Origin: an uncultured Prevotella sp.
GTDB taxonomy: Bacteria; Bacteroidota; Bacteroidia; Bacteroidales; Bacteroidaceae
Assembly: GCA_905235905.1 (NCBI GenBank)
Contig: CAJONO010000071.1
Span: forward strand, 1 to 36,183
Reading direction: 5' to 3'
Length of the DNA stretch: 36,183 nucleotides
Shown here: positions 1 through 8,152 of the stretch, piece by piece
Layout: the number at the start of each line of letters is the position of its first letter
Numbering within the stretch: position 1 is the first letter of the stretch
Translations under genes and position numbers: made by a program
The notes under the pieces: generated by a model
Told to the model about the DNA's origin: nothing
The model's database searches: none
What the model saw: only the letters and a program-made list of their open reading frames with translations

Positions 1-77
1 AGCCTTGATTTCTAACTTTTCGGGGCAATTTGTGTAAGTTTTTATCTCGACTGGCTTATAATCTCAGAAATTTTATA

Positions 78-85
78 TAAATTTG
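78..85 (+). promoter_or_regulatory. Weak -7 box (TAAATTTG) for the lipoprotein operon
   Basis: TAAATTTG matches the Bacteroidetes -7 consensus TAnnTTTG and lies about 150 bases before the first lipoprotein gene. I see no good TTTG at the expected distance upstream. The match is supported by the other copy of the leader repeat at 35886-35998, which also begins just downstream of a -7 box. Confidence 0.35.
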
Positions 86-162
86 TAGCGTCCAAGTAGT
101 AGGTCACGCTTCCAAACGTGACTTTGAAGGCAGATGTCACGCTGGTAAACGTGACCTACTAC
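85..162. repeat. Palindromic leader repeat, copy 1
   Basis: Imperfect palindrome whose outer arms read AGTAGTAGGTCACG and CGTGACCTACTACT. Inside are two further short hairpins of the form TCACGCTTCC..CGTGA. It directly follows the candidate -7 box, so it would be transcribed as a structured 5' leader of the first operon. A related, longer copy lies at 35886-35998 upstream of the SGNH hydrolase. Both copies share the edge GCGTCCAAGTAGTA next to a -7 box. Confidence 0.75.
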
Positions 163-234
163 TGTAAAGCGATGAAAAAAATTAGTCATATAGAAGAAGC
201 CAAAAAAGATGTCCACATAGACTATAACAAACGT

Positions 235-1308
235 ATGAAGAGGCTACTCTTGGCATCCCTGTCAGCATTGTTGCTTGCGGCCTGTACGAAGGACGGCAAC
301 ACCATCTACGAGCCTGACCCGAACGACCTGGCCAGCGGGGCACCGCTTGTCACGGTGCTCTATGCGCCCGACGGCATTGGCGACCAGTCGTACAGCGACC
401 TTGTCTATCAAGGTGTAGAGGAGGCGGCCACCATGATGGGGCTGCGTACGCTCCACATCTCGCCCATTACTGGCGACGGCGGACGCATCTTCTTAGAACA
501 GACTATCGCTGAGATGAGCGCCGCCACGGACACAGTGCGCCGTCTGCTCATCGTCGCCAGCACACTCTACGACGAGGAGGTGCGCCAGAACTGCCAGCGT
601 CTGGAGGCCAACCCCCGCGCCGACCTGCTCTACTTAGAGACCCGCACGTCGCTCGGCGGCAAGGGTTCCACGCTCTATATGCCCTACTACGGGGCGATGT
701 ACGCCGCCGGAGCCATTGCGCCCGTCGTGGCGGGCGACGTGCTGCTCTTGGGGGCCAACCCCAAGAACGAAACCGTAGTTGAGGCCATGCAGGGTTTCTC
801 CGACGGTTTCCATACCGACCACTTTCTCGGCGGTTCTCCCGCCGAGAAAGTACTCGTCATTAGCTATATTGCCAAAGAGAATGGCGACGGTTTCAGCGTG
901 ACAGACTCCACCGCCCTGCGCATCATGGCAGAGCCAGAGGAGGACTTTGCATCCTCTAACCGCCTGCTCATGCCCATCTGCGGCGGCGCAGCCAACACGT
1001 TCTACCGCCTGACAGAGCTGATAGGCGGCTACCTGTATGTAGGCATCGACAGCAGGAAGACATCAGCCCGCTGCCATTACTCGGTGGTGAAGCACGTTGA
1101 CAGTGCTGTCATCCGCACAATCGGCAGCTGGTTCTCGGGTGAGGGGATGCCGAAGCACCAGTCGTTAGGCATGGCCGACGGCTACACGGATGTCATCCTT
1201 CATCCATACGGTGCAACTATGCAAGAGGCTTTCGATGAACTGCTGCCCGATGAGAAGTGGAAGGCCATTCGCGAGGAAGCCATCAGGAAGGAGGCCGAGT
1301 ATGAGTAG
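235..1308 (+). CDS. BMP/PnrA-like substrate-binding lipoprotein
   Basis: This 357-residue lipoprotein has a type II signal peptide: a Lys-Arg n-region, a Leu/Ala core and a lipobox LLAAC with Cys17. The mature part resembles the basic membrane protein (BMP/PnrA/Med) family of type I periplasmic-binding folds. It begins with a strand followed by DGIGDQSYSD, like the family's GxxDxxFN start, has AYAAGA-like and GFSDGF segments, and ends with YVGIDS then VVKHVDSAVIRTI, close to the family's SxxKRVDxAV signature. Family members bind nucleosides or other small ligands for ABC importers, but no permease or ATPase genes are adjacent, so a sensing or scavenging role is inferred. I chose the ATG at 235 because it starts the signal peptide; an in-frame ATG at 172 is possible. 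The stop overlaps the next gene's start by eight bases, which suggests translational coupling. Confidence 0.8.
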   Translation: MKRLLLASLSALLLAACTKDGNTIYEPDPNDLASGAPLVTVLYAPDGIGDQSYSDLVYQGVEEAATMMGLRTLHISPITGDGGRIFLEQTIAEMSAATDTVRRLLIVASTLYDEEVRQNCQRLEANPRADLLYLETRTSLGGKGSTLYMPYYGAMYAAGAIAPVVAGDVLLLGANPKNETVVEAMQGFSDGFHTDHFLGGSPAEKVLVISYIAKENGDGFSVTDSTALRIMAEPEEDFASSNRLLMPICGGAANTFYRLTELIGGYLYVGIDSRKTSARCHYSVVKHVDSAVIRTIGSWFSGEGMPKHQSLGMADGYTDVILHPYGATMQEAFDELLPDEKWKAIREEAIRKEAEYE

Positions 1309-3820
1309 CAAGAAGTCTACTGTAGGAAGCAAGAGGTCTGCTTCCGCCATCCTGATGTTGCTGACAATGTGCTTCACTTCATGTAAGCAGGCGGACGACA
1401 CCATCGTCTATCAGCCGCAGCGGCACTGGGTGGAGCGCACGGTGGCTGTGGTGGCGCCACTGAGCAATGCCACCACGAAGGCGCGGTTGGAGCGCACGGC
1501 GCAGTGGTTCCTCGATAACTTCCGCGAGGCGCAACTCAATGACACACTGGCTGTGACGTTGAAAATCGATTGGTACGACGAGCAGACCGAGGATATGACC
1601 GCCCTGAGCAGCCGACTGGCTACCGACACGACGCTGACCGCCATCATAGGTCCCTTCGCTAACGATCATGTGGCCACCTTCGCTGCCGCCTGCCAGCCTT
1701 CGCTCAAGCCCCTCATCGCACCGACGGCTACCAGCGAGGAGGTTATTCGCCGCTACGCCGTCTCGAATGCAGGCAGCGCTATACAGTTCAACAAAAAGCC
1801 CTTCCTCTGGGCGCTCACCGAGACCGACGTGTCGCTCACCGACGTGCTCATGAGCGGCTACGCTACCGAGGTACAGTATTACGGCGAAATCATGAGAGCC
1901 GAGGCCGCCGTCTTCGCCCCCGACGGCGTCTATGGCCAGACCTTCAACTACTGGGCGCCTTTCTACGCCGAGAACAACGGCATCACCCTGCTGCGCAACG
2001 AGCAATATGCTAGCACCGACGACCTGACCAGGAGGCTGAAGAACCACATGGACGAGATAAGCAAGACCGCCGGCGCGGGTGCTACCGCCACCTTCTGCGT
2101 GGTGGAGTCGGCACAGCAGCTATACGATGTGGCCCGTCTACGCCGACAGTGGTTCACGGCCGACGAGACCTTTCGCCTCATCCTGCCCTCCACCGACCCT
2201 GACGACCCGGCCAACGACGAGCAGTGGCAGACATTCGCCAACACGATGCAGACCTACTTCGCCTTCAACGACATCAGCGACGACATCACCGATGCCCTCG
2301 GCGAGCGCGGTGCATCCCTGCTACAGGGCTATCAGGGCTTTTCGCCCTACGCCGATCCCACCACGGGCTTTGAGACTAGCTACCGTGCGAAGTTCGCTGA
2401 AAGCCCCACCTTTGCCGAGTGCAAGTTCTACGACGCACTGATGCTTTCCGCGTTTGCCGCCTGCTATACCGTGTACAACAACCTCGAAGCGTACATGAGC
2501 CGCAACGAGAGTATTATTGCCTCCATCATTTACCTCACCAGCGTATTCAATGAAAACGCGACGCTCACGGCCTGGTCACCCACCCCCATGGCGCAGTATC
2601 TCAAGGCTATCGAGGACCGCCGCAGCGAGCAATTCACGTTCCGCGGGGCCTCGGGTGCCATCCGCTTCGACCTGGAGACCTACACCACTGCCACCAGCAC
2701 TACCTACCTGCACTGGCAGATACTCGACGGGCACGTCGTACACCGCAGTTACTTCGGCGACGTGGGCAGCGACAATGTGTCTAATGCCAACGCCGCCTGG
2801 AAGTACTTCTACGACGAGAGGGCAGCCCTCGAGGCGTTCGGCGAGATGGCCACTGAAAGCACCGTCCCGCAGTACGCCCCGCTCTCCGACTGCTACGCCG
2901 TGCTCGTGCAGGGGTCCGACGGGCTGACCAACTACCGCCATCAGGCCGACGTGCTCAGCGTCTATCAGATGCTGCGTCACGGCGGAATGGACGACGACCA
3001 CATCATCCTCATCATCGACCGTGCCCTGGCCTCCAATCCGGACAACCCCGAGCCAGGCATCATCCGCAGCAGCGCGTTCGGCCCCGACCTCTTAGGCGGC
3101 ACCGATTCAGCCAAAGGCTATCCCGCGGCCGTCGTGGATTACGATGCAGCCGACCTGACACCCGCCGACATCAGCAATATACTGTTGGGAAAAGACCCCG
3201 AAGCCCCTAAAGCCCCCCTTTCAGCCCCCGAGGGGGCAACAATAGTCTCTCCCTCTGGCAGCAAAACTATAGAAGCCCCCTTGGGGGCAGTAGGGGGGGC
3301 CAACACTTCGGGGGCCATAGGGGGGACCAATATATTACTCTACTGGAGCGGCCACGGTCGCAGCAAGGCTGCCGGTGGAGCCGACGAACTGGTGTGGCGC
3401 AACAACGCCGCCGGGCAGGGTTTTACTGCCGACCTGATGCATGAGACCGTGAGCCGGATGCAGGCTGAAGGCCGATACCGCAAGATGTTCATCATCACTG
3501 AGCCGTGCTTCAGCGAGAACGTCATCCGCCGCGTGGAGGGCATCCCCGGCGTTCTCGCCATCAGCGGTGCAAGCGGCAGTGAGCAGTCGTGGGCCGAGAA
3601 CTGGAACCCATCGATGGGCCGCTGGGGCACGTGGATGTGCGATCGCTTCACCCGCAACGTCGTGAACTGTCTCACAGCCGACCCCACGACCACCTACCGT
3701 GACCTCTACCTCTACTGCACCCGAAACACCATCGGTTCGCATGTGAAGATTGTCAACGCCGCCCACTTCGGCAACCTCTACGCCACCAGTCCGAAGGAGT
3801 TTATTACAACAGAGAATTAA
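1301..3820 (+). CDS. Lipoprotein with LivJ-like binding domain and legumain-type (C13) cysteine peptidase domain
   Basis: An 839-residue lipoprotein with a lipobox FTSC (Cys28). Residues about 45-500 resemble a type I periplasmic-binding receptor domain (Peripla_BP_6/LivJ): AVVAPLS near the start, then AIIGPF, PLIAPTATS and AAVFAPDGVYGQ. Residues about 560-835 resemble legumain/GPI8 peptidases (family C13, clan CD). The segment NYRHQADVLSVYQMLRHGG matches the family's NYRHQAD motif. The catalytic pair is likely His685 in SGHG and Cys736 in TEPCFSE. About 40 low-complexity residues (about 634-676), encoded by a palindromic repeat, interrupt the peptidase just before the catalytic-His strand. 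The start at 1301 overlaps the preceding stop (ATGAGTAG). A surface or periplasmic protease controlled by ligand binding is an inference; the substrate is unknown. Confidence 0.78.
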   Translation: MSSKKSTVGSKRSASAILMLLTMCFTSCKQADDTIVYQPQRHWVERTVAVVAPLSNATTKARLERTAQWFLDNFREAQLNDTLAVTLKIDWYDEQTEDMTALSSRLATDTTLTAIIGPFANDHVATFAAACQPSLKPLIAPTATSEEVIRRYAVSNAGSAIQFNKKPFLWALTETDVSLTDVLMSGYATEVQYYGEIMRAEAAVFAPDGVYGQTFNYWAPFYAENNGITLLRNEQYASTDDLTRRLKNHMDEISKTAGAGATATFCVVESAQQLYDVARLRRQWFTADETFRLILPSTDPDDPANDEQWQTFANTMQTYFAFNDISDDITDALGERGASLLQGYQGFSPYADPTTGFETSYRAKFAESPTFAECKFYDALMLSAFAACYTVYNNLEAYMSRNESIIASIIYLTSVFNENATLTAWSPTPMAQYLKAIEDRRSEQFTFRGASGAIRFDLETYTTATSTTYLHWQILDGHVVHRSYFGDVGSDNVSNANAAWKYFYDERAALEAFGEMATESTVPQYAPLSDCYAVLVQGSDGLTNYRHQADVLSVYQMLRHGGMDDDHIILIIDRALASNPDNPEPGIIRSSAFGPDLLGGTDSAKGYPAAVVDYDAADLTPADISNILLGKDPEAPKAPLSAPEGATIVSPSGSKTIEAPLGAVGGANTSGAIGGTNILLYWSGHGRSKAAGGADELVWRNNAAGQGFTADLMHETVSRMQAEGRYRKMFIITEPCFSENVIRRVEGIPGVLAISGASGSEQSWAENWNPSMGRWGTWMCDRFTRNVVNCLTADPTTTYRDLYLYCTRNTIGSHVKIVNAAHFGNLYATSPKEFITTEN
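3200..3328. repeat. In-frame GC-rich palindromic element, copy A
   Basis: This stretch of alternating C5-7 and G5-7 runs, including GCCCCCGAGGGGGC, can fold on itself: the opening GCCCCCC pairs with the closing GGGGGGC. The core 3200-3301 aligns by hand with the reverse complement of 31772-31867 inside ileS at about 76 of 96 bases, with two 3-base gaps, in the same reading frame. It keeps the peptidase gene open and adds Pro/Gly/Ala-rich residues. A partial duplication of the last unit follows (3302-3328). The opposite strand is also free of stops here. Confidence 0.85.
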
Positions 3821-3893
3821 CAGATTACACAAGCAGCAACTGAGAAATAAGAGAACATACAAACATCAACTACTAAATTTAAACATTCACAAG

Positions 3894-5498
3894 ATGAAAA
3901 AGAAGAAATTCCTATGGATGCTGGCTGCCATCCTGACAAGCAGCCTCATGACCGTGATGTTCACCGCCTGTTCATCGGACGATGACGACAACAACACGAA
4001 CGCCACCGATGACCCCTACGCCAATATCGAGGAGAGGGCGAGGAACATAGAAGTGGTGGATTCCGGTACCATCAATATGTACGACCTTTACCAGGAAGCC
4101 CTGCAGACAGCCCAGTCGGGCAATGCCGACGAGGCGGAGATAGAATTCCTCCAGCAGCAGATAGCACAGATGGACTATATCGTAGATTCCCTCCAAAACG
4201 CTGAGGGAGGCAATTTCTTCGGCACTCTCATTAGTACACTCACTACCAAGGCCTTATTCACCTTCTCTTATGATGTCATCAACGTCCAGACTACATCCTA
4301 CGACGGCTCAACCATCAACATGTCCACATTGCTGGCATATCCGAAGCGATTTGGAGTGGTATCAAACCCCAACCACGTGCTTCTGCTGGACCACTTCACG
4401 ATTACCGACGATGCCCAGCGCCCCAGCGACTGGACCAGATGGAGTGTATCCAAGCTGGCCACAGATATTGGCTTGGTAGTCAATAAATGGGCAACGTATA
4501 ATGGGTTGATAGGCATCGACTGTCTGGTGATTATCCCCGACTATGAGGGCTATGGCAGCACAAAAGACAGGGTTCACCCCTATCTGAACCGCGAGGTACA
4601 GGCCAAGCAGTGCGTCGATGCCGTCTGCTGGGGACAGGCCTGGTTCAACACCAACACCGGCCACCATCTGCACGACGACTGGAGCGTGGTGTCGGTGGGC
4701 TACTCGCAGGGCGGTGCCATCTCGGCTGCATCCTACCGCTACTGGCTCGACCACCCCGAGATGCACTGGGTGGTGCCACGCTGGTCGGGAGCCGTCTGCG
4801 GCGATGGTCCCTACGACCCGTATGCCACGCTGAAGCGCTACTGCGAGATGGACTACTTGGAGATGCCCTGCGCCCCGTTGCTGATGCTCAACGGCCTGTG
4901 CAAGACCGACCCCGAGATGATTGCCGCCGGCATACAGCCCAGCGACTTCTGCACACCGCTCGTCGCCAATTCGGGCATCTTCGAGGCGATGGCCAGAAAA
5001 GACAAAACAACATTTGATCTGGACATGATTATCTTCGGACAAGCAGTTCCCAAATATCCAACTGGACATGAGTGGGCAGAAAAGCCCCATGCCAAGGGTG
5101 TGCTCAACGATGACACCTATTATTATTTCCTCAACGGCACCGTACCCTCCGATGCCACGATGGCCAAGAAACTCCAGACTCTGGAGCACTGTCTGAAGAA
5201 GAACGCCCTGTGGTACAAGGACGACAACAGCATCTGGACACCACCTACGGGTTCAAAGTTTACCTTCTTCCACGCCGTGAAGGACAATGTGGTACCCTAC
5301 GACAACATGCAGTCGCTCTTGGATAAATGGGGGGTGGCCGAACGCACTTGTCGTTTTGAGCGTAACAACACGAATACCAGCACCCACGAAAGTGTAGGCA
5401 CAGCGTTCTTCGCGTGGTATTATTCCGACTGGGTTGACGACCTGTATAAAAACAAATGGACTGCCGGCTATCAAGAGACGGAGGGAGGCAAGTGGTAA
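3894..5498 (+). CDS. Alpha/beta-hydrolase lipoprotein (secreted lipase/esterase-like), paralogue 1
   Basis: A 534-residue lipoprotein. The signal peptide starts with four Lys and ends with a TACSSDDDD lipobox and acidic linker typical of surface-directed Bacteroidetes lipoproteins. After a helical, Gln/Glu-rich region (about residues 45-110) comes an alpha/beta-hydrolase domain. The nucleophile elbow is GYSQG with Ser271; Asp464 in KDNVVPY and His498 in STHESVG complete the likely triad. The overall layout fits the LIP family of secreted lipases and prolyl-oligopeptidase-like hydrolases; the substrate cannot be read from sequence. It lies 73 bases after the peptidase gene and 52 before its paralogue on the same strand. 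The start at 3894 was chosen for the signal peptide; the longer open frame upstream overlaps the previous gene. Confidence 0.8.
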   Translation: MKKKKFLWMLAAILTSSLMTVMFTACSSDDDDNNTNATDDPYANIEERARNIEVVDSGTINMYDLYQEALQTAQSGNADEAEIEFLQQQIAQMDYIVDSLQNAEGGNFFGTLISTLTTKALFTFSYDVINVQTTSYDGSTINMSTLLAYPKRFGVVSNPNHVLLLDHFTITDDAQRPSDWTRWSVSKLATDIGLVVNKWATYNGLIGIDCLVIIPDYEGYGSTKDRVHPYLNREVQAKQCVDAVCWGQAWFNTNTGHHLHDDWSVVSVGYSQGGAISAASYRYWLDHPEMHWVVPRWSGAVCGDGPYDPYATLKRYCEMDYLEMPCAPLLMLNGLCKTDPEMIAAGIQPSDFCTPLVANSGIFEAMARKDKTTFDLDMIIFGQAVPKYPTGHEWAEKPHAKGVLNDDTYYYFLNGTVPSDATMAKKLQTLEHCLKKNALWYKDDNSIWTPPTGSKFTFFHAVKDNVVPYDNMQSLLDKWGVAERTCRFERNNTNTSTHESVGTAFFAWYYSDWVDDLYKNKWTAGYQETEGGKW

Positions 5499-5550
5499 CC
5501 ATCACGCCCCTCGCGAACAATTATTATAAAGACAACAAAAGTATAGACAA

Positions 5551-6924
5551 ATGAAACAAATCAGACTTTTGATGACGGCTGTCATCCTCTCACTTTGCGG
5601 CCAGACAGTGCTGACCTCGTGTAGCAGCGACGATGACAGCACCTCGACGCCCGCCAACAACAGTGCTGTGCCCGGTACGGCAAAGCGCTTGTACAGCCTC
5701 AACTGGAAGATCCTGAACGACGACCGTCAGTTGGTGGCCCTCGACGGCGTCATGGGCAACATGTTCCGTGCCGAAATGAACCAGATTCAGTTTGAATATA
5801 CCAGCGTAGGCCCCGACCTGAAGACACCCGTACGCCTGACCGGCACCATCAACATGCCGCGCCACATCTTCAATAAAACAGAAGAACCCAACCAGCTGAT
5901 TATCTTCCACCAGTGGACACATGCCCAGCAAGACGAACAGCTCTTCGACAAAGGCTACAATGATATAGGCATCTATATGAACGAGGACTTCAACGTCATC
6001 CTCATCAGCAGCGACAGCTACGGCTGGACGCTCACCAAGGACAAGCCCCAAGCCTACTGCTGCCACGAAATACAGGCCGTGGCACAGCTCGACTGCTACG
6101 ACGCTGCCATGGAGATTCTGAAAGAAAAAGGCTACAAGGTAAACGGTCTGCCCATCAACAGCCTGGGCTACAGCAGCGGCGGCATGCTCGCCATGGGCTT
6201 CCAGAAGTACATTGCTGAGCACCGCCCCGACATCCACATTGCCTTCACCGGCATCGGCGCGTCGCCCTACGACATCAACACGGTCTATCAAAACTATGTC
6301 ACGACCGACTTCACCGGCTACGTGTGCTCCATGCCCCTCATCATGGTGAGCTTCAATGAGACTTACAATCTCGGCCTCGACTACAAGGACATCTTCCTGC
6401 CGCCCCTCTGCGACCATATCTCCGACTGGATTCTCTCCAAGCAGTACATCACAGACGAAATCAACGAGCGGATAGGCCGGGACAAGAAGGTGAGCGAGAT
6501 ACTGACGCCTGCCGCCCGCGACTGGACGAAGGGCATTGGCAAGACGATGTGCGACAAGTTTGCCGAAGTATCGCTCTGCGGCAAAAGCGCCACCTGGCAG
6601 CCTGACACCGAGACCGCCTACTACGTGATGCACAGCGTGAACGACCTCTACATGGACTGGCACGTCAGCGAGCAGATGGCCAACTATCTCAAGAGCAAGG
6701 GCTGCAACAAGCTGACCACCGACTTCCGTGACTTCGGCAACCATTGCGAGAACGGCGTACCCGTCTTCCTGCTCACCACTGCCACGCTCATGTATATGCA
6801 GGACGATGAGTACAAGACCGACCAAGACCTCGTTGAACTGCTCGACGGACTGGGCAACCTCATCACCAACGTAGCCTCCAATCCGCAGATACTTGCTGAA
6901 CTGGCAGGCATATTCGGCATGTAA
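5551..6924 (+). CDS. Alpha/beta-hydrolase lipoprotein (secreted lipase/esterase-like), paralogue 2
   Basis: A 457-residue lipoprotein with a signal peptide ending in LTSCSSDDD. It shares architecture with the preceding gene but lacks the long helical spacer. The nucleophile elbow is GYSSGG with Ser208; likely partners are Asp365 in SVNDLYMDW and His398 in FGNHCENG. The conserved block LTGTINMPRH followed by QLIIFHQWTH matches the strand before the oxyanion region in secreted lipases/peptidases of this fold. The pair probably arose by tandem duplication and then diverged, since sequence similarity is visible mainly around the catalytic motifs. The gene is in the same operon, 21 bases before the next. 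An acylhydrolase or peptidase acting outside the cell is inferred; the substrate is unknown. Confidence 0.8.
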   Translation: MKQIRLLMTAVILSLCGQTVLTSCSSDDDSTSTPANNSAVPGTAKRLYSLNWKILNDDRQLVALDGVMGNMFRAEMNQIQFEYTSVGPDLKTPVRLTGTINMPRHIFNKTEEPNQLIIFHQWTHAQQDEQLFDKGYNDIGIYMNEDFNVILISSDSYGWTLTKDKPQAYCCHEIQAVAQLDCYDAAMEILKEKGYKVNGLPINSLGYSSGGMLAMGFQKYIAEHRPDIHIAFTGIGASPYDINTVYQNYVTTDFTGYVCSMPLIMVSFNETYNLGLDYKDIFLPPLCDHISDWILSKQYITDEINERIGRDKKVSEILTPAARDWTKGIGKTMCDKFAEVSLCGKSATWQPDTETAYYVMHSVNDLYMDWHVSEQMANYLKSKGCNKLTTDFRDFGNHCENGVPVFLLTTATLMYMQDDEYKTDQDLVELLDGLGNLITNVASNPQILAELAGIFGM

Positions 6925-6945
6925 TTAATCATAACGAAACACAAA

Positions 6946-7452
6946 ATGAAAAAACTATCTCTTATAGCAACGATGCTCATGACCATCTGCCTGATGGCCG
7001 TGAGCGTCGTTAGTTGTTCAAGCCCCGAAGAGGGTGAGGACTGGGACACCTGGATGATGCGCAACATGATGAACAACGGTTGGAGCCTATACAGCGTGAA
7101 GGTGAACGGGGAATGGATTTATTCCGGCGACCCAAGCCTCAAAGAGACCCCGGAATATTACTTCTACTACGAGATGAACCTCCGTGCCGACGGCCGGCAG
7201 TTTGAGGCCCACCGGTTCTTCTACAAGGACGACATCGCCGACGAGTCGACAGAGATCATCAAGACAGGCACGTTCACCCTCGATGCAAGCGCCAAGACCA
7301 TCGAGGGCACCGACAGCAACGGGCAGAAGTTCTTCCGGCTCACCATCACAGACGAGCCGTCGTCCTCACTGGAAGGCAGCATCTACTTCTACGATTTGGA
7401 CAAGACCTACGATGTCGTCTTGTCCCGTTCAACATTTATTCAAATCAAGTGA
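6946..7452 (+). CDS. Small lipoprotein, possibly lipocalin-like
   Basis: A 168-residue protein with a clear type II signal peptide: MKK n-region, Leu/Met/Val core, lipobox VVSC and mature start CSSPEEGED. The remainder alternates short beta-type segments (for example GWSLYSVKVNGEW, YYFYYEMNLRADG and FTLDASAKTIEGTD), which suggests a small beta-barrel of the lipocalin-like kind common in Bacteroidetes lipoproteins. I cannot name a family with certainty and see no catalytic motif. It sits between two hydrolase lipoproteins and an outer-membrane beta-barrel, almost touching the latter, so a shared role at the cell surface is inferred from position only. Confidence 0.7.
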   Translation: MKKLSLIATMLMTICLMAVSVVSCSSPEEGEDWDTWMMRNMMNNGWSLYSVKVNGEWIYSGDPSLKETPEYYFYYEMNLRADGRQFEAHRFFYKDDIADESTEIIKTGTFTLDASAKTIEGTDSNGQKFFRLTITDEPSSSLEGSIYFYDLDKTYDVVLSRSTFIQIK

Positions 7453-7472
7453 CTAAGACACACAAACGACAA

Positions 7473-8084
7473 ATGAGACAAATGAAACATTGGATGATGG
7501 TCGCCATCCTCACAATTTGCGGCGCAGTGAACGTGAATGCCCAGACAAAAGAGGGCGAGTGGTTCGCATCGGCTTGGATGGGTGCAGGATGGTCTACCTT
7601 TGTGGGCGACATCGAGGACGCCAAAGGCCGCTTCGGCATTGTCGCAAACGGCGAGATAGGCTACAACGTGACCGACTGGTTCGCCCCGTCGCTCGGACTG
7701 ACCAACACCTATCAGGGCGTGAAATACGACATCACCGGCCGGACCATGAACATGGACATCCTCAGTGTGCCGCTGATAGCCAACTTCACGGTAGGCCCCG
7801 TCACGCTGAAGGCCGGCATCCAGCCCGACTTCATACTCTCGGCGCGGATGGACGACATCAACTACAGAGACCAATTCAAGACCGTTAGCCTCTCAGCACC
7901 CGTGGCCCTGAACTGGCAATTCTACGAGGACAGCGACGGCGACCTTTGGTTCCTTGAACTGCGCTACCATCTGGGCCTAACGAAGATGAACAAGGGCGAC
8001 ATGTTCAGCAACGGATGGCGCACGCCCGGCAGCATTCATAACAGCTGCCTGATGCTGACCATAGGCTATAAGTGTGACCTGTAA
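7473..8084 (+). CDS. Outer-membrane beta-barrel protein (PorT/OMP_b-brl type)
   Basis: A protein of about 203 residues with a type I signal peptide ending near VNAQ. It is followed by amphipathic strands alternating with turns (GAGWSTFVGDIEDAKGRFG, GEIGYNVTDWFAPSLGLTN, LSVPLIANFTVGPVTLKAGIQP) and ends with an aromatic-containing strand MLTIGYKCDL. This is the pattern of small Bacteroidetes outer-membrane barrels (PorT or OMP_b-brl families). The start is uncertain: ATG at 7473 or 7482 both give a plausible signal peptide, and a GTG at 7449 would overlap the previous stop. It is the last gene of the lipoprotein run, and no strong terminator follows it. Function within the locus is unknown; a surface-associated partner for the upstream lipoproteins is possible. 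Confidence 0.75.
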   Translation: MRQMKHWMMVAILTICGAVNVNAQTKEGEWFASAWMGAGWSTFVGDIEDAKGRFGIVANGEIGYNVTDWFAPSLGLTNTYQGVKYDITGRTMNMDILSVPLIANFTVGPVTLKAGIQPDFILSARMDDINYRDQFKTVSLSAPVALNWQFYEDSDGDLWFLELRYHLGLTKMNKGDMFSNGWRTPGSIHNSCLMLTIGYKCDL

Positions 8085-8112
8085 ACACGGTAAATATGCA
8101 AATGATATAGAC

Positions 8113-8130
8113 ATACCAAACGTTTGGTAT
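8113..8130. promoter_or_regulatory. Perfect 18-bp palindrome upstream of cysK (candidate operator)
   Basis: ATACCAAACGTTTGGTAT is a perfect palindrome with no loop. Its centre is about 32 bases upstream of the -33 box of the cysK promoter, a position suited to an activator or an upstream repressor site. It has no T-tract, so it does not look like a terminator for the upstream operon. The cognate regulator is unknown; a control linked to sulfur or cysteine supply is a guess from position. Confidence 0.45.
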
Positions 8131-8152
8131 ACAAAATAACATACGAATGGGA

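Noticed and set aside
5590..6825. Open frame of 411 codons on the - strand opposite the second hydrolase
   Set aside because: Antisense to a well-supported lipoprotein gene with catalytic motifs; composition is Val/Ala/Gly/His-rich as expected from a complementary shadow, and no domain is recognisable.
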